The notes under the pieces are model-generated. The model was not told where the DNA came from, did no database searches, and worked only from the letters and a program-made list of their open reading frames with translations. The position numbers and the translations under genes are program-made. From Siphonodentalium dalli (taxonomy: Eukaryota; Mollusca; Scaphopoda; Gadilida; Siphonodentaliidae), in assembly GCA_032622095.1 (NCBI GenBank), contig CP136068.1, positions 135,105,989-135,169,988 of the forward strand: 64,000 bases of DNA, given 5' to 3'. This document shows positions 19,030 to 30,025 of the stretch, piece after piece (position 1 is the stretch's first letter; every line of letters begins with the position of its first letter).

Positions 19030-19412
19030 CCCTTTCATGACAGGAGCTAGCTGCTCTGGGTGCAGCAGTAAAGATCATTTGTCATTGCATTCTCATATAT
19101 ATGCGAGTCTTGCATATATAAGAGAATGCACTGGTTTACAAGGGCAAAGTACAGTAAATGCCCGAAGTATATGACCCTTTAACCACAGCACAATTATTGG
19201 AAGTTTTTCAGGATTTAGTCCGATGAATGGCTTGTTGCCATTCATCGGAAAGCTCTAACTGAGAGCTTTCCAATGAATGGTAGCAAGCCATATTTCCGAC
19301 TAAATCCTGAAAAAATTTCCCATAATACTGCTGTTTTAGGGGTCGACTATTTAGGGCATTACTGTAAATATTGTTAGGTCAATGTATTCTCTTATATGCC
19401 TAGCATATATAT
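19030..19412. mobile_element. Family D MITE, copy 2, with nested B7, right end lost
   Basis: After TTAA (19026-19029): CCCTTTCATGACAGGAGC, a shortened first hairpin, TTTACAAGGGCAAAG, then B7 in a TA, then AATATTGTTAGGTCAATG. The second hairpin decays near 19412. Confidence 0.7.
19152..19364. mobile_element. Family B MITE, copy 7, nested in D2
   Basis: CAGTAAATGCCCGAAGTATA .. GGGCATTACTG with TA on both sides. The family D linker elsewhere reads AAGGTAAATATTG, giving the empty TA. It belongs to the CCGAAGTATATGACC subtype shared with B8 and B10. Confidence 0.88.
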
Positions 19413-19681
19413 AAGATTCCTCATTATAATTTGCCTTGAGAATCCATGCAAAAAGCAACTGGAGGTTAAATAGGGCCCCTTTTTATCCTCGAAGTGGAAA
19501 TTTTAATGACTTCAATATGTCTCTCTTTGTTATATAAAGTCCATATAAAAGTATTTCAAATATTTTTATGGACCTAGCTATTTTGAAAACTATAGTGGAA
19601 CACAATGAAATGTAACAAAAGCAAGAATTATTAGGTGTAAATTGAGGCTCCATACTGACACTGGTCTTTAACCCTTTGTAG

Positions 19682-20057
19682 TATCTATACTAAATACTCA
19701 TTTACAAGTAGTTATCCCTTGGAAACTGTTCAGTTAATAAAGACAAGTTTGTTGAACTTTTTATTTGAATATTTCCCTTCAATAAATAGGACTCCTTCTG
19801 TACTTGTTTACTTGTAATATCTGTTGTCTGCTTATTTTTATGACAACCTCTCCAGATGAATGATAGACCAATCCAAAGTATACTTTATAACTAATGGGAG
19901 AATCCATATACCTGTAGTATAAAAAGCAGCCATTGAAATTAGGAAAAATGTTCCATGGCAAATTTATTATTGTCGCGTGTTAGATTCCACATGTTGCCAC
20001 AACATTTCCCATGGCATTAACTTATTGTCGTGGCCAATTTCGATGACTGAGAAAGGG
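19682..20057. mobile_element. Family H element, copy 4, diverged right part
   Basis: TTAA then CCCTTTGTAGTATCTATACTAAATACTCATTTA; matches H through GGGAGAATCCATATAC. The last 130 bp (..GTCGCGTGTTAG..GCATTAACTTATTGTC) are not in other copies, yet the sequence still ends GAAAGGG-TTAA (20058-20061). Confidence 0.55.
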
Positions 20058-20099
20058 TTAAGTTTTAATTTGATTTCATCAAACACATAGTGTCATAGC

Positions 20100-20670
20100 A
20101 TGTAATAAAAATACATGTAGAGAATACTTCAAATTATTTTATTTACATCCTTGGGTGTGTCTCAGCCATGGTGCTTGTCATATACAGTCAGCATGCCAGC
20201 CGTGCATATTTATTAAGTACACTAATATCATGACATCATGCTGATCATTGAGGGGAATCCCCTCCTGATAACTCACGCCTCATTAGATTACACTAATCAG
20301 CTGCTGAACAGAGATCACCTGTGTTAATTTACATCAGGTGACACACCTGACCTGTGTTTCCCCATCTATTTGACTGTACCCCTCCTCGCCTTTACATAAC
20401 ACACCTGTAATCATACGAACTATATTTTATATACCTGAGTAATTATTGATTTTTCTCGTAGATCAATAAATAGTTTTGTGATTGCTTCACAGCTGGCTCA
20501 ATTGACATTCCATTTTAGTTGTACTATGGTCGTACTACGAAGCTATGCATTTCATTGTTTTCATCGTTTTCTGTTCATCTGCTCACGGTGTTCAAGTGTC
20601 TTTCAACTGCTGTTTGTGATTTTGTCAACATCTTGTACTGTTTTTGATGATATGTGAATATTGGTGAGTT
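20100..20670 (+). promoter_or_regulatory. Single-copy stretch with clustered E-boxes; possible promoter or enhancer
   Basis: One of the few stretches with no recognisable element. Within about 110 bp it holds CAGCTG (20298), CACCTG (20316), CAGGTG (20335), CACCTG (20344) and CACCTG (20402), followed by TATATTTTATATACC. Further on, a TATTG/GTGAGTTCT donor-like site lies near 20664. CANNTG sites bind bHLH and Snail/ZEB-type factors. Grouping them into a regulatory element is inference, and no adjacent gene was identified. Confidence 0.25.
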
Positions 20671-21441
20671 CTATGCTCGGACAAACTGTTGTCTGATAAT
20701 CTTGTTTGATCGAACACCAGCTGTGTCAAAATGCCCTCTAACTCCTGTTATAATGCTATGATGTTGGGGTACCTTGCTGAGTTATATTTGATGTTGGTAG
20801 AACAGATTGATACTGTAAGGGGGTGTGTCCACATACAATTTTGTAATTCTTCCCACTGTTCAATTAAGCGCTATTAATTTAAATCGCACAAAATCAACAT
20901 TTTGGATCTTTTCTAACCTGACACAACTCCTAGACGGGGTATATGTTTCAGAGAAGCTGTTTTACCAATGGAATGAACTGTATATGGATTTATGTCAACA
21001 TAAATTTGACTTGAAAAGTGAATTATACCTGGAAACTTCCTATAAGATAAATAGTTTGATTTTTAAAATGAAAGTTTTTGTTTTTTTTTGGTTTTTGGAA
21101 AATCTGAGCATATCATATTTATTTACATATTTATCTGCAAAAAATTTAAATCTAGTTCAGATTTTTAAGTCATATATTTTTTTCCACTCTGTTTTGGAAT
21201 CAGCTGGAGCTGTATGAATGAATGGAAGTCAAGTAACTCCCCATCAGTGTACAATGAAGATACCGGTAGTTGATATCCTCAAGGAAAATGTTTACTCTCA
21301 TACACTCCATGAATTTATTAAACCTATTGCTTTATATTGTGAAATCCTTATCAAATTTCAATGTCCACATGTTGAACCCAGCATGCCAAGGGGAAAGACT
21401 CCATTCATTCCAATGAATGATAGGGTGATAGCACTGAACTA
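20671..21441. other. No convincing gene; longest frame lies here
   Basis: Plus frame 20825-21217 (130 codons) is rich in Phe, Leu, Ile, Ser, Lys and Asn, as expected from AT-rich chance DNA. A second frame (21218-21463) begins right after its stop and ends inside B8. Neither resembles a family I know. Confidence 0.35.
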
Positions 21442-21595
21442 CAGTAATGCCCGAAGTATATGACCATTAACCACAGCAGAGTTATGGGATATTTTTCAAG
21501 GATTTAGTCGCAAAAATGGCAACAAGCCATATTTCCGACTAAATCCTGAAAAATTTCCCATAATTCTACTGTGTTGATTATTTAGGACATTACTG
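21442..21595. mobile_element. Family B MITE, copy 8, shortened
   Basis: TA-CAGTAATGCCCGAAGTATA .. GGACATTACTG-TA. The left arm lost about 50 bp between GATTTAGTCG and AATGGCAAC. Confidence 0.82.
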
Positions 21596-21597
21596 TA

Positions 21598-22185
21598 GTA
21601 TATATGCTGCCCCCATTTCCTTAACAATCCAGCTATCTCTTCATCTCTTCTCTTCTATATTGCCCCCACCCCGCCTATTTTCTGTCTGTCAAATTTTGTC
21701 CATCGATCACCAAATATTCTTGAATGTTCAGAATTTCATTGACACTGTCTTACATCTGAGTTTAATATCAATTGAGATTGCAATTAATCTATCAGTAATA
21801 CACACTGCACCGGCGTAAAAAGTACTGATTTGATTGATTGATTGCTTTTATTGTGTAATAAACAAATATATGTAACAGGTTATAATGAAGCTAAACAGTC
21901 ATTTATTACACAGGAGTGTCATGGCCGAGATAGGCCGTCCGTCTTCCTGCTGCCCCTTGATTCATCAATGGTGAAATATATTGAGATGTAGTATCAATGT
22001 ATACATTTATGCATGAATGCGACAATGAATCCAAGTTCAAACGAGGACAATTGCCATGATTTATTTTTCAACAAATTGTTCTAAATGGTATTAAACAATG
22101 CATGTTCAGGCCTTTGCATATTACAGATAGTTAATTATGCTGATCATGTTTCTCATTTTCATGTTTAAATTGTTATGCAATAGTA
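21598..22185. other. No gene seen
   Basis: Pyrimidine-rich at 21610-21710, a (TTGA)n-like run near 21830 and GTAATAAACAAATATATG downstream. Nothing else recognised. Confidence 0.4.
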
Positions 22186-22398
22186 CAGTAATGCCCTAAA
22201 TAATCAACTCCTTAACCACAGCAGAATTATGGATAACTTTTCAGGATTTAGTTGGAAATATGGCTTGTTGCCATTCATCGGAAAGCTCTCGATGAGAGCT
22301 TTCTGATGAATGGCAACAAGCCATATTTCCGACTAAATCCTGAAAAGTTACCCATAATTCTGCTGTGGTTAAGGAGTCGATTATTTAGAGCATTACTG
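22186..22398. mobile_element. Family B MITE, copy 9
   Basis: Complete, TA on both sides (22184-22185, 22399-22400), arms meeting at AAAGCTCTCGATGAGAGCTTT. Confidence 0.88.
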
Positions 22399-22571
22399 TA
22401 CATATCAGACATCTTTTTCACCATGAGGAAATCATAAAACATTCAAGATGGCCACAATCATAGACATTATTAAGAACAATAGAACTTCCTGTTCCCCTCT
22501 GTGACAACTCATCCTATCCTCAGTTATAATAATATCAAGTAGTTACGCCCTATGTTTTTGTTGCCAATATG

Positions 22572-22823
22572 CAAGCCTTGAAATAGTGTGCCTGTCATTT
22601 GCAGAATGAGGTCCCCAGAGGGTGAATTTAGTGATGCTACCCCGCATAGCGGGTTAGCATCACCAAATTCACCCTGGGGACCTCATTCAGCTTACACATC
22701 GGCAGAATGAGGTTCCCAGAGGGTGAATTTGGTGATGCTAGCCCGCTATACTGGGTAGCATCACTAAATTCACCCTCTGGGAACCTCACTCTGCAAATGA
22801 CAGACACACTATTTCAAGGCTTG
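22572..22823. mobile_element. Family E MITE, copy 2 (type copy, hAT-like)
   Basis: 252 bp with TIRs CAAGCCTTGAAATAGTGTGC and its inverse, and a perfect 8-bp target duplication CCAATATG (22564-22571, 22824-22831). The interior is two successive hairpins, each of the form GAATGAGGT..CCAGAGGGTGAATTT..TAGC and inverse, with GCGGG at the loops. An 8-bp duplication and CA..TG ends fit hAT. No transposase. Confidence 0.88.
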
Positions 22824-23100
22824 CCAATATGAGTCATGCACTTATATTATACAACACCACTTATATGATGTTGATTTTGTTAAGTACCCAGGTAATTGAT
22901 GTCTCTCATCATGTTTTCTGTTTAATTACCTATCGTAATTAATCTGCTTTCATGACTTTAATTGAACCCTTCTGTGTTTTCACGGTTTTTATTGTCATTT
23001 CATATTGAGTAACTCTTTCTTACAGTGGTTGCTAGGGCCCTGCGAATCAATGCAATGTGATGCAATCACATTCTTTCCTCTTATTCGATTCAATTGAATC

Positions 23101-23204
23101 CACAGGTCCTCAGAACAAAATTTGACCACACCCCCTATGATACTTAATCCTATAGGATTAAGTATCATAGGGGATGGGGTCAAATTTTGTTCTGGGGACC
23201 TGTG
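23101..23204. repeat. Palindrome of about 104 bp
   Basis: CACAGGTCCTCAGAACAAAA .. pairs with .. TTTTGTTCTGGGGACCTGTG around AATCC-TATA-GGATT. The few mismatches are mostly in the C-rich part. It is followed by ATTGAATC, echoing GATTCAATTGAATC before it. Probably a foldback MITE; only one copy is seen. Confidence 0.75.
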
Positions 23205-23692
23205 ATTGAATCTATTCCATCAGGTGCATTCTCATTGTTTTTATAGACTACACATTACATACAGCACTGCCCTTGCACTAAGTAGCTTGGTGTAAACATA
23301 TTTATTTTCCAATAGCATATGAAACTTCACGATACTAAACTATAAGAATGACGTAAATCCATCGGAATCCGGTTTCCAAGGGTTCCATGTGACAAGGGAA
23401 TTACATACAAACTCATTCAGTGAATAAACCTCGCCAGTCTCCGTTCCGTATACTGCCATATAATATAATTTAAATCGCATATTTCAGGACACCGGAATTA
23501 AGTTTGCTGACTAAAAAAGTTTAAAAGCACATTATAAAGAGTTAATCCCCTTCCATCATACATTGCATTCATTGATTCACATCCATCAGTATTTTTTGAC
23601 AAAAATGGGCTGCTTTCTATAATTTACTGTATTTCTTGTTTCTTATGATATCTTCGCGTTATTTTTAATAGTCTATTGCTCAGAAGACATCA
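23205..23692. other. No gene seen
   Basis: No repeats or frames of note. Confidence 0.4.
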
Positions 23693-23912
23693 ACACTTTC
23701 TATACTAAATGGATTGTCCCACCAAGGTAAAAAGTCTGCATTGGAAAGGTCAATTATTAATTTGGAGGGATGTACAGATAATATAAGCAGACGACAGATA
23801 ATACAAGTACAGAAGGAGGGAAATGTTCAGATAATAAGTTCAACAACGTCCTATTATCTGAACATTTCCTAAAGGATAACTACTCATCAATGAGTATTAA
23901 GTATGGAGAGGG
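23693..23912. mobile_element. Family H element, copy 5
   Basis: CTTTCTATACTAAATGGATT .. GAAATGTTCAGATAATAAG .. TTATCTGAACATTTCC .. GAGTATTAAGTATGGAGAGGG. TTAA is not preserved at either edge. Confidence 0.65.
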
Positions 23913-24010
23913 CTAATATGGTTAGGTAATACAATTTTACAAAATCCATTGACGATATTATTTATGATGAGGTTCTCTATTCGTTACGGCTTTAAATGTT
24001 TCTCAAACTG

Positions 24011-24182
24011 TTCCTTATATAAAAGAATACATTGGCAAAGCAATATTTACCTTGACCTTTGTGATCCCATGCATTCTCTTACATTGTGAGTCTGCCTATG
24101 GGAGACTTGCATATATAAGAGAATTCACTGGCACAAGATCTTTAATTAATGCTGCTCCAGCACAGCTCCCATCATGATAGGG
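24011..24182. mobile_element. Family D MITE, copy 3, left part lost
   Basis: Begins inside the first hairpin (CCTTATATAAAAGAATAC), continues through AATATTTACCTTGACC and the second hairpin, and ends TCCCATCATGATAGGG with TTAT in place of TTAA. Confidence 0.7.
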
Positions 24183-24190
24183 TTATAAAG

Positions 24191-24229
24191 GGATCTACTC
24201 ATCAATATGATTATTTAGTATAGAAACGG
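24191..24229. mobile_element. Family H right-end fragment, copy 6
   Basis: CTACTCATCAATATGATTAT .. TTTAGTATAGAAACGG followed by TTAA. Confidence 0.6.
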
Positions 24230-24267
24230 TTAATATCCCATTATTCAACATGTGATTACCTGATTAA

Positions 24268-24661
24268 CCCTTTACGCAACAAACCGGACAAAACCGGCCA
24301 AATAAAGCTTCAACAGCCTAAAATATCTTCGGTCTGTCTCAATAGAACCATACAAATATGGATATCATTGGAACCGGCTCCTTGACCACATTGTGATAGT
24401 TACAGTTATGCCCTGTGCCAATGCATTCTCTTATATATGCGAGTCGACCATAGGTCGCCTCGCATATATAAGAGAATGCATTGGCCTAAAAAAAAAAAAA
24501 TTACCATTTTTTTTCTTACATTCTTTAACAATTTTATAATTTTTAATGTGTTAAGCCAAGCCAATGCATTCTCTTATATATGCGAGGCGACCTATGGTCG
24601 ACTCGCATATAACATGTATAAGAGAATGCATTGGCACAGGGCCCTTCTGTTGGGTAAAGGG
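24268..24661 (+). mobile_element. Family A MITE, copy 5
   Basis: TTAA at 24264-24267 and 24662-24665. A CCAAG repeat before hairpin 2 and a short ACATGT insertion in its right arm spoil the second hairpin slightly. The spacer has a 13-A run. Confidence 0.92.
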
Positions 24662-24665
24662 TTAA

Positions 24666-25226
24666 ATAACTGGTGCTGATACAAATAAGCTGACAATATT
24701 ACCTTATTGAGTGTTTTACGAATGAATTATTTACACCGGCCACCAGCTGTTGCTCTTAATTACTTCTGCATTAAATAGTTTTTCGCCTTATTACATAGTC
24801 CACTGATTTGAGGTGCATTTTTGTAGCCCTGCCATTAATTTGATATATATATTTCGGTCCATCAGTCAGCACGTGTTTTAAATGCAAAACCAGTTGTAAC
24901 ATCTGCTTTTATGTATTTCCTTTCATCTAGGGTGGGCTGGTGACAAGGAGCCAAACATTTGCCACTATGTGTGAACTTTAATAGGGTTTGCTGTGAAATG
25001 AACAGGAAATTTTAGTGTAGGTAGCAAACCAGTCTGTATAAACATACATTCAGAGTCATACTGACTTACTCAGTCTGTTGAAGTCTCCTCCAAATTTCAT
25101 TTCCTGGAAGTGTGTAGGCTTCCTTCCCCAAATTAGGTCACACCACATTTATGTTAATTGCTTCGATTGGACTCTTTTATCTTGGGGCTACTATTAAAGG
25201 TGAAATGTTGGTAATCATACATGAAT
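24666..25226. other. No gene seen
   Basis: Apparently single-copy DNA with no convincing frame. Confidence 0.4.
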
Positions 25227-25230
25227 TTAA

Positions 25231-25507
25231 CCCTTTCAGTGCCAGGGGCCGATCTCATCGGCCCTAATTTACGGTCTTTAAAATCGGCCCTAAAAAAATT
25301 AAAACTTTTTTTTTTTTTTAGAATTTAAAAAAATTATTAAAATTGTAAAAAATTGTGTAAAAAATAATAACAAATAATTAAAAATTGTTAGGCCAATGCA
25401 TTCTCTTATATATGCAAGGCGACCTATGGTCGACTCGCATATATAAGAGAATGCATTGGCACAGGGTATATGGGTTGATACAAAAATCGGACCTGGCACT
25501 CCAAGGT
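25231..25507 (-). mobile_element. Family C MITE, copy 3
   Basis: Starts CCCTTTCAGTGCCAGGGGCC with subterminal hairpin GGGCCGAT-CTC-ATCGGCCC and an added TTTAAAATCGGCCC piece. One intact 67-nt hairpin. The right end is frayed (CACTCCAAGG-TTTAA). Confidence 0.82.
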
Positions 25508-25618
25508 TTAAGGACTTTCCACGACCAAACTCACTTACAAGTTACTAGAATAGACATATTCTTCTCTTTTAATATTAGGACAATATAATAGTACTATTTT
25601 AACTCATATTATGAGCAT

Positions 25619-25728
25619 GCCTTGAAATAGTGTGCCTGTCATTTGCAGAATGAGGTCCCCAGAGGGTGAATTTATTGATACTATCCCTCACTGCGGGGTA
25701 GCATCACTAAATTCACCCTCTGGAAGGG
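25619..25728. mobile_element. Family E MITE, copy 3, cut on the right by A6
   Basis: Left half only: GCCTTGAAATAGTGTGCC .. one hairpin .. CACCCTCTGGAAGG, then the TTAA of A6. Confidence 0.75.
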
Positions 25729-25732
25729 TTAA

Positions 25733-26186
25733 CCCTTTACGCAACAGAACGGTCCTGTGCCAATGCATTCTCTTATATATGTGAGTCGACCATAGGTCGC
25801 CTCGCATATATAAGAGAATGCATTGGCTTAACACATTAAAAATGATAAAATTGTCAAAGAATGTAGAAAAATATTATAAAAATTGTTAAAACATTGTTAA
25901 AAAATTCTAAAATTGTTAAAGAATGTAAGAAAAAATGGTAAAAAGTGTTAAAAAAAAGAATTTTTTAGGCCAATGCATTCTCTTATATATGCGAGGCGAC
26001 CTATGGTCGACTCGCATATATAAGAGAATGCATTGGCACAGGGCATAACTGTAACCATCACAATGTGGTCAATGAACTGGTTCCAATGATATCCATATTT
26101 GTATGGTGTTATTGAGACAGACCGAATATATTTTAGGCTGTTGAAGCTTTATTTGGGCGTTTTTGGCCGTTCTGTTGGGTAAAGGG
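25733..26186 (-). mobile_element. Family A MITE, copy 6, with enlarged spacer
   Basis: TTAA at 25729-25732 and 26187-26190. The AT-rich spacer between the hairpins is about 135 bp instead of 71 because TAAAATTGTTAAAGAATGTA-type sequence is reduplicated. Confidence 0.9.
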
Positions 26187-26362
26187 TTAAATGAACTGAT
26201 TTTGTTTGGGTATATTGCACTGCTAAGGTATTACTCATATCCTCAATGTTTGAGAATATTATTAGCTGAAGGATACTGATACATATCTAAATATGATACA
26301 TCAGTTCTAAGTGGTTCAAGTGGCTGCATGGTTCCTATTTTTGGCTTCACATCAGTGTGGAG

Positions 26363-27081
26363 AGATGACTGGAGTTTCCTGAATTTTCACGAAAACCCTG
26401 TGCCAATTAATTCTCTTATAAATGCAATATTGTGTTGAATGAATTGTAAGATTAATTGGTTGTAACCACTACAGTAATGTAGGTTCCGGTTATCGGTATT
26501 CTTGTATCACTCTTTGTGTCATATAGGGAGCAGGGTAATTTCCAGGCCAGTTTTGGTACCTGTAACAGGTATGGGCACCCAAACTCCAGGCGCCCAAAAA
26601 ACAGTTAGAAAGAAGACAAATTCCTCAGATAATTAGTTTTTTTACCATTGTTACTAGAAAACAAACACAACTAGCACTAAATCATCAAATAAAGCAATAA
26701 ATTGGCATTTTATGGCAGTATGCACATGTAGTTCAAGGGGGAGGCCACCCCATACCCTCCCCAACTTAGGGCTGCGGCCTTCGGATATGACTTTGGCATA
26801 TAAACAGGTGTCCCCAAATAATTACTGGAAACTACACTGATAGGGAGCCTCGCATATATACATTGACCTAACAATATTTACCTTGACCTTGTAAGCCTGC
26901 GCATTCTCTTATATATATGCGAGGCTTCCTATGGGAGACTCGCATATATTTAATACATCCCCACAATACTCCTTGAAATATCTTGATATACTTCTGGAAT
27001 ACTCCTGGAATTTAATACCTCAGGTGTGGGACACCTGATATTAGAGAATGCTGCACCAGCGCAGCTCCCGTCATCAACAGG
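26363..27081. mobile_element. Family D MITE, copy 4, heavily interrupted
   Basis: It opens ATGACTGGAGTTTCCTG and ends GCTCCCGTCATCAACAGG-TTAA. A hAT MITE sits at 26531-26839. A further 90-bp foreign piece (..CTCCTTGAAATATC..CTCAGGTGTGGGACACCTGA) interrupts the last hairpin at about 26950-27040. Confidence 0.65.
26531..26839. mobile_element. Separate hAT-like MITE, nested in D4
   Basis: 309 bp, with ends CAGGGTAATTTCCAG and inverse CAGTGTAGTTTCCAG (13 of 15 alike) and a perfect 8-bp target duplication ATAGGGAG (26523-26530, 26840-26847). The duplicated octamer is part of the D hairpin (ATAGGGAGCCTCGC). Unrelated to family E. Confidence 0.85.
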
Positions 27082-27137
27082 TTAAACCATCAAAGAGAGT
27101 GTGACAAAAATATGAATATTTTGTGACTGTATATTAA

Positions 27138-27372
27138 ACCTTTTTTTTTTTACTAAATACTCATTGATGAGTAGTTATCCCTTATGAAATGTCCAGGCAA
27201 TAAGTTCAACAATCGACCGCCAATTAATACTGACATCCATCTGCACTTGTATTATCTTTTTGTTTGTCTGTCGTCTGCTTTCATTACCTGAACACCCCTC
27301 CAAATTAATAATAGACCATTCCAATGTATACTTTTATAACTAAATGGGAGAATCCATTCATTATAGAAATGG
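27138..27372. mobile_element. Family H element, copy 7
   Basis: TTAA then CCTTTTTTTTTTTACTAAATACTC .. ACCATTCCAATGTATACTTT .. AAATGGGAGAATCCATTCATTATAGAAATGG. The right TTAA is lost. Confidence 0.65.
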
Positions 27373-27469
27373 TCAATATTCCATAGTCTTACGAATTGCC
27401 TGAGCATCACCCTGACTGGTCTTTGTTCTGAATAATAGGCGAAAGCCTACGATAATCTTATGATATTTA

Positions 27470-28748
27470 CAGTAATGCCCGAAGTATATGACCCTTTAAC
27501 CACAGCAGAATTATGGGAAATTTAGTCGGAAATATGACGTGTTGCCATTCATCGGAAAGCTCAGCCATATATCTGACCAGTCTGATAAATATCCAGACTC
27601 CGTCTCATTACTTTCATCTACGTCCGAGGACACCGGGATTCTATCTGATTTCAGAGATGAAGGGGGAATTCCCTTTTTTGTGAAAACTTATTAATATTCA
27701 AAAGGCAGTGTTTATCATTGCATACACATACAGATCTACACGCATGCGACTGAGGTCATGTAAACATTTAAGAGTATATAGTCACTCTCCTCTAACCAAT
27801 TTCCATGCAATAAATTGCTCTCAAAGTTTAATTGCTTCACTGTACATGCAGCGCACAAGTTTCACCATTAAAATGGTATATTAACAATGTAATGAAAACA
27901 TAGTGTCATGTTGCATCATCTCCTTATTTAGAATACGTGCTTGGAATTTACTACAAAGTTGTAATGATCCCTATTTGGCACGTGATGTCCATAGGTTAGG
28001 AGAAAATACTAGTTTTTTTAATATCTTTGCAAATACAATTCTATTATGTATACTTGTTCTGTCTTAACGATTCCCCAATTATGAATAAACGTGCGTTAGT
28101 TTATACGATAATTTCATGAGATTGCAGTCAAATGCCGCAGGTGTGGCTTGTATGAATAAGTGATTATTAATTGGTCAAGCAAGGCATCACTCGCTGCATA
28201 TTAGCTAGATTTCTCTCGTTTGGAATAATTTTAACCATGAGAGTCCTTTAGACTGTAAGTTGATTGAAATGAAACACTGATTTCTGACTATTAAAATCCT
28301 GAAAAATTTCCCATATAAATTCTGCTGTGGTTTTAACCCTTTACCCAACAAACCGGCCAAAACCGGCCAAATAAAGCTTCAACAGCCTAAAATATCTTCG
28401 GTCTGTCTCAATAAAACCATACAAATATGGATATCATTGGAACCGGCTCCTTGACCACATTGTGATAGTTATAGTTATGCCCTGTGCCAATGCATTCTCT
28501 TATATATGCGAGTCGACCATAGGTCGCCTCGCATATATAAGAGAATGCATTGGCCTAAAAAAATATTTTTTTACCATTTTTTCTTACATTCTTTAACAAT
28601 TTTATTATTTTTAATGTGTTAAGCCAATGCATTCTCTTATATATGCGAGGCGACCTATGGTCGACTCGCATATATAAGAGAATGCATTGGCACAGGGCCC
28701 TTCTGTTGGGTAAAGGGTTAAAGGGATTGATTATTTAGGACATTACTG
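27470..28748. mobile_element. Family B element, copy 10, long form with nested A7
   Basis: TA-CAGTAATGCCCGAAGTATA at the left and ..GGACATTACTG-TA at the right, but the arms are separated by about 725 bp of unrelated DNA (27565-28290). A7 occupies the TTAA of the right arm. The extra DNA could be a later insertion or what remains of the coding body of a longer B element. On the minus strand near 27575-27670 a short acidic frame (SDVDESNETESGYLSDWSD) is open. Confidence 0.6.
28337..28717 (+). mobile_element. Family A MITE, copy 7, nested in B10
   Basis: TTAA at 28333-28336 and 28718-28721, in the GTGGTTAAAGGG part of the B right arm. Both hairpins are intact. Confidence 0.92.
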
Positions 28749-29533
28749 TACATCTTTCATACTAGTAGAGATTTCTGTTCTAGGACATTACGGCTTTCCC
28801 CAAGATGATGAAATAGATCAGAATGTTTTTTTTAAAACAGTAAAACGCTGTGACGGGGCAAGGCATAGCTGGAGATTTGCTACCCCTTTCACATCCAACC
28901 TACAATGTAAATACCCACCCATTCCCATCACCAATCTAGTACCCACACAAACATGCACACCCCTCCCCACACACAACAACCCTATCCTGAAACCAGGAAA
29001 ACTCATCTCATAAAACCAGGTTTTATGACCAATATCAGGTAAAATTGATACAGTCCTCCTTTATTCTGTGCAGTTAACAGCAGCTCTTAAACTACTATCT
29101 ACAAGAGTTTATGTGCAATGTTACTTTTGCTTTGATATGCTCTGTTATCTGTATCTATATAATATTTCCATTAACTTTATAGGTAATTAGGTTACTGTGG
29201 TCTGGGTGGTTGCACCATTGTTTCATTTGTCTAGTATTTTGATATTTTACAAAATTTACCTGTTAAATTCCTTGAGAAATTCAACACTGAAAACTAGTAA
29301 ACTACTATAAAGAAGCAAATGTTTGGACAAATTTCTGAGACATTGATATTTCCTGAAAAAAGTTATTTTTCTCCTGAAAAAAGTATTTTTCATTTAAAAA
29401 ACATTTTTTAAATAGCAAAACATTCTGACTGGGCAGGTCATAGGGGGGTGGCGATTTGCTACCCCTTTACACCAACTTACAACCAATCTTCTTTAGTTTA
29501 TGCCCCCTCCTATCACCAACCTACTACCTACAA

Positions 29534-29537
29534 CCCC

Positions 29538-29568
<31 letters not shown>

Positions 29569-29569
29569 A
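29534..29569. repeat. Poly-C run followed by (CA)n
   Basis: About 21 C then an AC-dinucleotide run. Homopolymer length is prone to sequencing error. Confidence 0.9.
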
Positions 29570-30025
29570 GACACTCGAGGCACATCAGTCCTATCCAGAA
29601 GAAAGGAAAACTCATGACACTAAACCTTGTTTTATAACCAATTTCAGGTAATATTTACACAGCTCTACCTATTCTGTACAGTTAACTGCAGATATTAAAT
29701 TGCTTTCTACAAGATTGTGATAGAGATTAATAAGATGTTTGCTTTGATTTGGGATAGCCCACATTATCCATATCTATAGAATATATCCATTAGCCTGTTA
29801 GCTCAGGTTAATGTGGTCTGACTATAATACCTCTGTCTTGGTGGTTACGCCCTTTTTTTTTTATCTATCTTGTGTTCTGAAAATTTCAAGAATATTTCAG
29901 GTTTAATACTTATAATGGACTGGGTGGTTATTTACCTCAATTTCTTGGGAATTCCAACACTGAAAACTGGTGAAATCACAAATAATTTTGAAAATTTCTG
30001 TGATATTACATACCCGCACCAACCA

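Noticed and set aside
20825-21217. Longest frame (130 codons) as a gene
   Set aside because: Composition is that of AT-rich chance DNA (Phe, Leu, Ile, Lys, Asn, Ser), with no motif, poor start context and no neighbours supporting a gene.
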